24,139 nucleotides of DNA from CAZGOM01 sp964542875 (lineage in GTDB: Bacteria; Planctomycetota; Phycisphaerae; Phycisphaerales; Phycisphaeraceae). Position 1 is the first letter of the stretch; every line of letters begins with the position of its first letter. The stretch covers positions 1 to 24,139 of the forward strand of contig CAZIWA010000084.1 in the NCBI GenBank assembly GCA_964542875.1, given 5' to 3'. The notes beneath the pieces were generated by a model. That model did not search any database, was not told the origin of the DNA, and saw nothing but the letters and a program-made list of their open reading frames with translations. Below, piece after piece: positions 16,060 to 24,000 of the stretch. Position numbers and translations under genes: made by a program.

Positions 16060-17640
16060 ATGGTCATGAAGACTCCTGTTATCGCTGTGCATCTGGACTT
16101 TAAAGGCGTCATGTTCAAGAGCGCCTATCTGCCCAAACTGGTGGATGATCTTGCCGATCAAAGCGTCAACACGGTGCTCCTTGAGTATGAAACCGTATTT
16201 CCGTTCAAGGGCATCGATGCATCTGACGACCCGGAAACGGTGCTCTCGATGCGGGATATCAAGGCGTTCAACGTCCGGGCCAAGGCACGCGGAATCCAAG
16301 TGATTCCGCTGGTGCAGTGCCTGGGGCATCTGGAATATGTGCTTAATAAAAAGCGGTATCGCGGGCTGGCCATTCCGCACAAGTTTTACGACACCATCGA
16401 CCCCACCAACCCCAAGGCGGTGGCGCTTGTGCTAAACATGCTGAACCAGACGCTCGATGTGCATCCGGGGATCACCCACATTCATCTGGGCATGGATGAA
16501 GCGACATCGCTGACGCACCTGGCCAAAGAGCAAGGCAGGGATGTGCTGGAGCTTTTCATCGCGCATCTGGAGACATTGCTGGCGGTGGTGGAGAGCAGAG
16601 GTGTGAAGCCGATCATCTGGGCGGACATGCTTCAGGACTTTTACAAGCCGGGGCTATTTGAGCGTTTCAAAGACCGGGTGGTGCTTTCGCCATGGGAGTA
16701 TGGAAGCTTGGGGGATGAGCCGCATACTGCGGCCCGGATCGGGGGTGGGTCGCGCGTGGCCAAAGCTTGGCGAAACGAGCCACACAACCCCAAGGCGCCG
16801 GGGATTACGTCACACAGCAGGTACTTTGAAGACATGTCGCCGGCTGCCGCCGCGGCGCTTTCGCCGTATCGGGTGGGGGAGCGGCATGTGGTTCGGCACT
16901 TTTACCTGGATTTTTTTGTGAAGGAAGGTTTTACGTGCCTGCCCGGGAGCGCACTGCGTACTTCGGGGAATGGGCCGGTGCTTCTGCCTTATCAGCAGTT
17001 GTTGAAGAATCAGCAGTCGTGGGCGGCTGCGGTGAAGCGGGTGGGGACGGGGGCGATGGGGCACATCGGGACGTCATGGGCGAGGGCGAGGACATTTAAG
17101 CCGCCTAATGCGATGTTTGATCTGACGTGGCCGGTGATTCATGAAATGGCGCGGCTGATGGGCGCCAACCCCGCGCCATTTTGGCCGGAGATACCCGGTG
17201 CAACGGTGGAGCTTTTAATTGCAGAGATTGGGCGGACCCGGGAAGACTGGCGGATCGAAGCGCAGATTCTGGAGCGTATGCGTGGGCTGCTGCCGAAAGT
17301 GAAAACCCATCGGTATGAATTTGAGACGTTGATGCTGATGGTGCAGACACATGCGCAGATTCGGGCCGCAGAGATTGTGCTCAATGACATTGGGCCGGTG
17401 CTGAACGCGCCTCGGCTGGTGCCGGAGGATTTTGAGCGAAGATTCGCCGAGCTGGACCAGGCACGTGCACAGATGACTGAACTGGAGGCCAAGGTGATGA
17501 AGCATCTGGCAAAGCGCTATCACGGGCTGGCGCTGGAAGAGTGGGGGAGGTTTGTGTTCGGCAGTGTGGTCGCCCGGATCGCCGAGACGAGGAAGGCTTG
17601 TGTTAAAACCAAGGCAAAGGCGCGTAAGTTCTGGGGGTGA
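16060..17640 (+). CDS. GH20-like beta-N-acetylhexosaminidase, cytoplasmic
   Basis: The 526-aa protein lacks a signal peptide and begins directly with the barrel (VIAVHLDFKGVMFK). GITHIHLGMDEA (residues 137-148) carries the adjacent Asp146-Glu147 pair of GH20 enzymes, normally in H-x-G-G-D-E; here the Gly before Asp is Met. Other barrel signatures are VIPLVQCLGHLEYVL (strand followed by the GH20-like GH motif) and IIWADML, then SPWEYG. GH20 enzymes remove terminal GlcNAc/GalNAc by substrate-assisted catalysis. The C-terminal 150 residues are helical. ATG 16060 and ATG 16066 are both possible, and neither has a clear ribosome-binding site. The gene follows the phosphatase gene by 52 bp on the same strand. 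Confidence 0.78.
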   Translation: MVMKTPVIAVHLDFKGVMFKSAYLPKLVDDLADQSVNTVLLEYETVFPFKGIDASDDPETVLSMRDIKAFNVRAKARGIQVIPLVQCLGHLEYVLNKKRYRGLAIPHKFYDTIDPTNPKAVALVLNMLNQTLDVHPGITHIHLGMDEATSLTHLAKEQGRDVLELFIAHLETLLAVVESRGVKPIIWADMLQDFYKPGLFERFKDRVVLSPWEYGSLGDEPHTAARIGGGSRVAKAWRNEPHNPKAPGITSHSRYFEDMSPAAAAALSPYRVGERHVVRHFYLDFFVKEGFTCLPGSALRTSGNGPVLLPYQQLLKNQQSWAAAVKRVGTGAMGHIGTSWARARTFKPPNAMFDLTWPVIHEMARLMGANPAPFWPEIPGATVELLIAEIGRTREDWRIEAQILERMRGLLPKVKTHRYEFETLMLMVQTHAQIRAAEIVLNDIGPVLNAPRLVPEDFERRFAELDQARAQMTELEAKVMKHLAKRYHGLALEEWGRFVFGSVVARIAETRKACVKTKAKARKFWG

Positions 17641-17694
17641 GTGGGCGGTGGCTAATGGTGATTGAATTGAAAATAATGTAAATGTTTCTCCTAT

Positions 17695-17754
17695 GGCAGA
17701 CTCTACTATTTGGAGCAGGCGTTTGGCGAAATGCTTCGATCTGCCGCACTTTTT
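17695..17754 (+). terminator. Weak terminator-like hairpin after the GH20-like gene
   Basis: GGCAGA at 17695-17700 pairs with TCTGCC at 17740-17745. An inner short hairpin (CGAA and TTCG) lies close to the 3' arm, and TTTTT follows at 17750-17754. The large loop makes it a weak candidate. It lies 55 bp after the GH20-like stop. Apart from this element and the hairpins at 17847-17912, I see nothing in the spacer 17641-18029. Confidence 0.3.
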
Positions 17755-17846
17755 CTGAAACGTTATTGTTTGACGAGTTTTGTAATGTTGGTGTCTGCAA
17801 TAGTTTACGTCTACACATAAAAAAGTGCCTGAAAAGTTGGGGATTG

Positions 17847-17912
17847 GGCGCGAATCGGCTAAAATCTTGGACTGCCGGAAAGCCGGTTAAGTGCGCCGAC
17901 GAACTGTCGGCG
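17847..17912 (+). ncRNA. Candidate structured leader RNA with competing hairpins
   Basis: Stem A pairs GGCGC (17847-17851) and AATCGGCT (17853-17860) with AGCCGGTT (17881-17888) and GCGCC (17893-17897), giving 13 pairs with one G-U and small bulges. Stem B pairs CGCCGAC (17894-17900) with GTCGGCG (17906-17912) around the loop GAACT. The two stems share 17894-17897 and cannot both form fully. The element lies about 120-180 nt upstream of the giant gene. I do not recognise it as a known riboswitch; cyclic-di-GMP and cobalamin consensus motifs were considered and did not fit. Confidence 0.4.
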
Positions 17913-18029
17913 GGGGAAACTCGTATCTCACTGCAGCGTCTGTAGTATTTGGCCCGTCACATGTGTTCCACGGGGTTGCTGCTTTTTTCAAAACCGCCTC
18001 ATTCGTGAGTTCACGGGGGATTCAATCAA

Positions 18030-21000
18030 ATGATGATTTCAAAAACCAAACACTCTTCCAAGACCGGTTCCAAAGCAGCACACACCAATGGCAGATACAC
18101 CCGGCTTGCGCAGTGGGTGAAGGCGTTTTTGGGTGGGGGGGAGGGGAAGGAACGCGCTGCGTTTGAGCAGATGGAGCAGCGGGCGCTGATGAGTGGCCTG
18201 ACATATGAATTGGGCGATATTTTTCAGGTCAACAGCTATACGACTGGTGCCCAGACGTACGACGCGCCAGTGAGCCGCTCTGCCAATGGGTCATTTGTCA
18301 TTTCCTGGGCTGGCCAAGGAACCGGCGATAACAATGGTGTGTTCGCCAAGCTTTTTGGTGCGGACGGTAAAGCGGTGACGGGAGATTTCCTGGTCAATGA
18401 TGTGACCGCTGGGAATCAACTGGGTTCGTTCAGCACGATGTTTGATGATGGATCGTTTGTGGTTGGATGGAATGATACGGCTAGCGGCAGTGCGTATGGT
18501 CAGCGTTTCGATAGTGTGGGCGCAAAGGTGGGATCGTCGTTTTTGATCGCGACCGGCGCGCTCGTGAGCGACATTGCTGCTGGGACCGACAATACGCTCG
18601 TTGCCGTGGGCGTAGGGAAAGATATCAATGGTCCGAATATCCAGAAGACTTTTGCGCAACGGATGGATAAGACAGGTTCGAAGTTGGGTGGTCGAATTAA
18701 TGTGAGCGTGTTGAGTGGGCTTTTTAACGATGTTTCTCCGGATATCGAAATTGCAAATGACAATAGCTTTGTGGTGACATGGCAATTTACGATATTAAAT
18801 GGCCCAAACAGCATTGCGGGAAGGCGATTTTCTGCTTCCGGCGCTCCGCAGGGTGATGAGTTTGAAGTGCCTACCTATGCGATTGGACGCAAGGAATTAT
18901 CCGACATCGATACGGCGGCGGATGGATCATTCGTGATCGTATGGAGTGGGGAAGGCTTTCAAGATCAAGATGGTGCGGGTGTGTATGCTCAGCGTTACAA
19001 CTCGGCGGGCACCGCCATCGGTGCTAATTTTCTGGTGAATAGCACTGTTACTGGCGAACAGCAAAAGGCGAGCGTGTGGTCGGGTGACGATGGTCGTTTT
19101 CTGGTTGTTTGGCATGAAGCCCAGCAAGGCGTTGAACTGGGCCAGGCCTACGGTCGCCTGTATGGTGCAGATGGTGTCCCAGCGGGCAATCAATTCCTGT
19201 TATCGGGAGCATCTACCGGGGTACGCGACGTAAAGGTGGGTCATCAGGGCGTGGATGGCACGACGGTTATTTCATGGGTGGACGCTTTTTCGGATGGAGA
19301 TGGTGACGGCGTGTTTGCGCGAGAGATAAAGACGCAGACGGCTCCCTCATCTACGGCCATCCCGAATTTTGTAATAGCCAAGAATTCTCAGCCTATCACC
19401 ATCGATCTCTCTAAATACTTTCAAGACTCCGAAACGCCGTTTAGCAGCCTTGTGTTTTCGATTCCAACAAACACCACTACCGGCTTGGGTGGAATGAGTG
19501 TTGTCAGCGGCACATTCACCTTCACCCCTGACGGTGTTCATAATGGCGTCGGGCAGATCACTATCAGAGCGACCGATGAAGGAGGGCTGTATGCCGAGCG
19601 CACCTTTTCAGTGACCGTGGAGAACAATTTTGCTCCGACGGTCACAGCGATCTCGCCGATTACCATCGATGAAGATGCCCCGGCACCTACCGTCAATCTT
19701 TACGCTTATTTCAACGATCTTGATAGCGGGCCTTCGGGATTGATCTATTCGGTCAAATCTAATTCTAACTCTGCCCTTGTCACTTCCACACCCATCAGCG
19801 GTGGTGTTCTCACACTGAACCTGGGGGCAAATGCCAATGGTGTTTCCAACCTTATCGTGCGTGGCACGGATAGTTTGGGGTATTTCGTTGAGACTTCAAT
19901 CGAGCTGACGGTCGCAACAGTTAACGACGCTCCGATTGCCACAGTCATTGGGCCGGTGTCTGTTTCTGAAGACGCATCACCCACCGTCATTAATCTCACC
20001 AGCTACTTCAGTGATGTCGAAACTCCGGCAGCTTCTTTGGTGTACCTGGTAACGGATAATACGCTCTCGTCGGTTATCACGGCCAGTATTAGCGCAGGTT
20101 CCCTCACACTCACTTATGCAAAAAATGCCTTTGGTGAGGGAGATATCACAGTTCAGGCGACTGACCCCGGTGGATTGTTTTACTCCCAGACTTTTCATGT
20201 GACGGTCAATCCAGTCAATGACGTGCCGACGGTGACTGTAATCCCCAACCTGACAGTGACTCAGGATGCCCCCACTGCCCATATTGATCTGAGCGCGTAT
20301 TTTTCCGATCCTGAAGATGGTGGGGCAGGGCTGATTTATACGATTGTTTCTGGCGCAAGGCCGACAACATTTACGCACACCATTACAGGTGCGATGCTGG
20401 ACATCGGATTTATCGCCGGGCGGTGGGGCACGGAGGTGATCACCGTCCGGGGTAAGGATTCGACCGGGGCATATGTTGATTCGACGTTCACCGTGACAGC
20501 GACGCGGGACCCGAGCCGGAGCCTGGTGATGGCGGGGGGGATGCTTGTTGCCAACCAGTACACGACGGGTGGGCAAGGGCTGAGCTCTATTGCCGCAGCG
20601 CCGGATGGGACGTTTATTGTGAATTGGGAGGGGGAAGGCCCGGCAGGGGGAAGCAGCACGTATGTGCGCAGGTTTGCTGCTGACGGCACACCGTTGACCG
20701 GAGACATCCAGGTGCGCGCCGGCACGGTGGGTTCGGTGAGCGAGAGCCAGGTAGATATCGCATCTGATGGGACGTTTGTCGTGGTGTGGTCGGGGGCCGG
20801 GACTGGGGATGACTCGGGCGTGTTCTTTCAGGCTTTTGACGCCTTGGGAAACAAGGTCGGCTCCGAGGTGCGAGTGAACAGCACAACCGCCAGCGATCAG
20901 CGGCAGGGGAATCTGGCGATCCTGACGGATGGCTCCATGGTGTTCACGTGGCTTAGCGGGCCCAATGCCGCAGGAAGCAACCATACAGCTTATATCAGGC

Positions 21001-24000
21001 GTTTTGCGCGTGATGGCACACCGCTGACCAATGAGGTGATTTTGTCTGGAACGACCTACCAGGTCGATACGTTTCCGGAGGTCGCGGCGTCTCCGGATGG
21101 TGGATACATGGCGGTATGGGAGACGTATGCCGATAGTTCGTCTGGCCAGATTCTTGGTAGGCGCTTTTCGGCTTCCAACACTTACATCGGAAATGTAATG
21201 ACCATCAGCCCCACACAGAAAATCGGGCTGTCTCGTCCTTCGGTGGCGTATGCGCCAGACGGTTCTTTTGTTGTTGCATATGTACGGGCTACCACGACAT
21301 CCGCCAGCAGCACGGAAATTTATGCCCGACGCTACAGTGCATCTGGAACGGCCATTGGCACCGAATTCATCGTTAATACGAACACCACCAACCGTCAGGT
21401 AAGCCCGGATATTGCGATGCTGCCCGATGGCGGGTTTATCGTTTCATGGACGAACGTGACCCATAGCGGCTGGTCCAACTGGCCGGGTGTGAGCGCGGCC
21501 TTCCAGATGTTTGATGCATCCGGGAACAAGGTGCAAGGCGAGATCGCCTACGGAGCGCCGGCAGGGACACAGATTCAGTCGGCCAGACGGCCTGCGGTTC
21601 TTGCCGACGGCAGTGTGATGCTTGGGTGGATCAACCGTGACAGCGCAGGTAACGATGAAGCGATGTTCAGGCGCATGGAGTGGCAGTACGCGCCGAAATT
21701 ATCCAAGGCGGCGGTGATCAACGTTACTGAGGACACGCCTACAACGATCGATTTCTCCACGTATTACAGCGATGCTGAAACCGCTTCAGGCGGGCTCATT
21801 TACACCATGCCTGGCGGTTTCCCCTCTGTCTTGGGCACGGCAGAACTGGTGGGAAGCAAGCTGACTATTACACCGATCGCGGATTTAAATGGTACCGCGA
21901 AGTTTACGTTGTATGTAGTTGATCCCGCAGGCCTGAATGTGGCGACCGAATTCACCGTTAATGTGACGGGTGTAAACGATGCGCCGGTTGCATTGGACGC
22001 GCCTGTGCCGTTTGAGGTTAATGGGCGGTCCCCGGTTTCATTTAATGTGACTTCTTATTTTGCAGACCTGGAAACGCCATCCACGGGATTGACGTACTTG
22101 GTGGTGGAGAATTCCGATGACGGTGTGGCGACTGCAACGACCACTGCTGGTGGCTTGCTTTCGTTGACACCAATTGCAGACGGAACGGCGACTGTCACCA
22201 TCCGGGCTACGGACCCGCAAGGGTTGTTCGTGGAGAACACATTCAGCTATGCGGTGGACCGCAATGAACCGCCGTTTGCAGTGGCGATTGATCCAATTGC
22301 GCTGGCAATTGGTGGAGCGAGCAAGCAATTAGATCTCGCAGCTTATTTCACCGATAGCGACGATGCCAGCGGTGAGTTGACCTACACACTTGTTTCCAAT
22401 GGCAACCCATTTGTCGTTACCGCGAAGATGACCGGTTCGGTATTGGATTTGAATACCCTGGCATTGGGCTTTGGTATCGCCAATATCATCGTTCGGGCAA
22501 CGGACACCAAAGGTCTGTATACCGACATGGCGATTCACGTTGAGGTTGATCGCGATCCTTCGAGCGTGTTGAGCCCGATCGGCCCGAGCGTGATCGCGAA
22601 CCAGTTCATATATGGCTCGCAATTTGAAGGTGGAATTACCTATCTGACTGACGGCTCGTTTGTTTTGGTGTGGGAGTTCGGAGGAACGATTAGCGGCCGG
22701 CGGTTTGATAGTTCCGGTACTCCATTAACCAATGACTTCGCAATTGGTGCCGGCGGCTATGACAGCCGTGTCAGCGCATCACCTAATGGGGGATTTGTAG
22801 TCACGTGGAATGCGTCAGGTCAGGTTTACGATTCTGCTGGTGTGGCGGTCGGAGCCACGTTTAAGGCATACGAAAACGCTGGTGGCGGACAATTGACTGC
22901 GACATATCTGGCCGATGGATCATTTGTCGTCTCATGGACCAGTTCGAGCGCTCCTGGAGGCCCAAGCGTTTACACACGTCGTTTTTCTGCTGCGGGTGTT
23001 GCGATTACATCAGAGACGCTGGTAGCAAGCGGTGTTACCAGCGGTACGTTCTCCCAAATAGCAGCAAGTCCTGATGGTGGTTATGCAGTTATTTGGGACA
23101 GCGCACCCAGTTTGGCTACGGGTGGAATTTTTCTCCAACGCTTCGGCGCGGATAACGTGCCGGTGGGCTCAAAGGTTACCGTCAGCGAAAGTGATGGGAC
23201 ATGTCAGTCTCGACCAACAGTCGCATTCCAGGCGGATGGTGGTTTTATAGCCGCTTGGTCGTATTCCAATTCAGCGCAGACGGATGCTGAAATCTTTGCT
23301 CGCTCCTACGACGCAACGGGGACACCAGTTAGCGGGCTTTTTGTAGTGAATACCTTAACCACGGGGTATCAGGTCAGCCCCTATATCGCCACGATTCCTG
23401 GGGCAGGCTACGTTATTTCCTGGTCTAGCCTCGTTTCCAAAGGCACTAGCCCGTACGGTGCACTGGCTTCATATTTTCAAGTGTATGACGAGAATATGAC
23501 CAAGATCGGCGATCAGACTCGCTTCAGCGACGCTGCCTTCACGCAGATGCAGACTGGCTCTCGTCCGGCAGTGGCACCCAACGGCGATATCACTTTTGGA
23601 TGGATCAATAAAAACAGCAAGCTTCCAGACAACACCGATGACGCCATGTTCCAGCGTTTTACCTGGAACAGCAAGCCAGTGACGACGGGCATACCCGAAG
23701 TGTTTTTATCCGAGGGGGATGCTCCTATTACATTTGATATCTCCTCATATTTCAGCGACGTAGAAACTCCGGATGGGAAGCTGGTTTACACCCTTGGCTC
23801 CAACACCAACGCCCAGCTTGTGACTGCGGTGGCAGATGGTTCTTTCATCACTCTTACATTGGGTGATAACAAATCCGGCCAAGCGTTGATCGATCTGACT
23901 GTGACCGATGAGATTGGTTTTAGCGTCACGACACAGATCAAGGTGTCCGTGGCTGAAACCGACAATGACAACCCTGTGGTGGTGACGATTCCCAATGTCA

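Noticed and set aside
17841..17920. Cyclic-di-GMP-I or cobalamin riboswitch in the leader of the giant gene
   Set aside because: Short similarities such as AAAGCC and GAATCGG exist, but the conserved cores of these riboswitches are not present.
17682..17945. 87-codon plus-strand frame in the leader of the giant gene
   Set aside because: No RBS, no domain, and it spans the hairpin region; probably chance.
19977..20984. 335-codon antisense frame inside the giant gene
   Set aside because: Cys/His/Arg-rich translation without domain signal; the plus-strand frame shows regular repeats through the same region.
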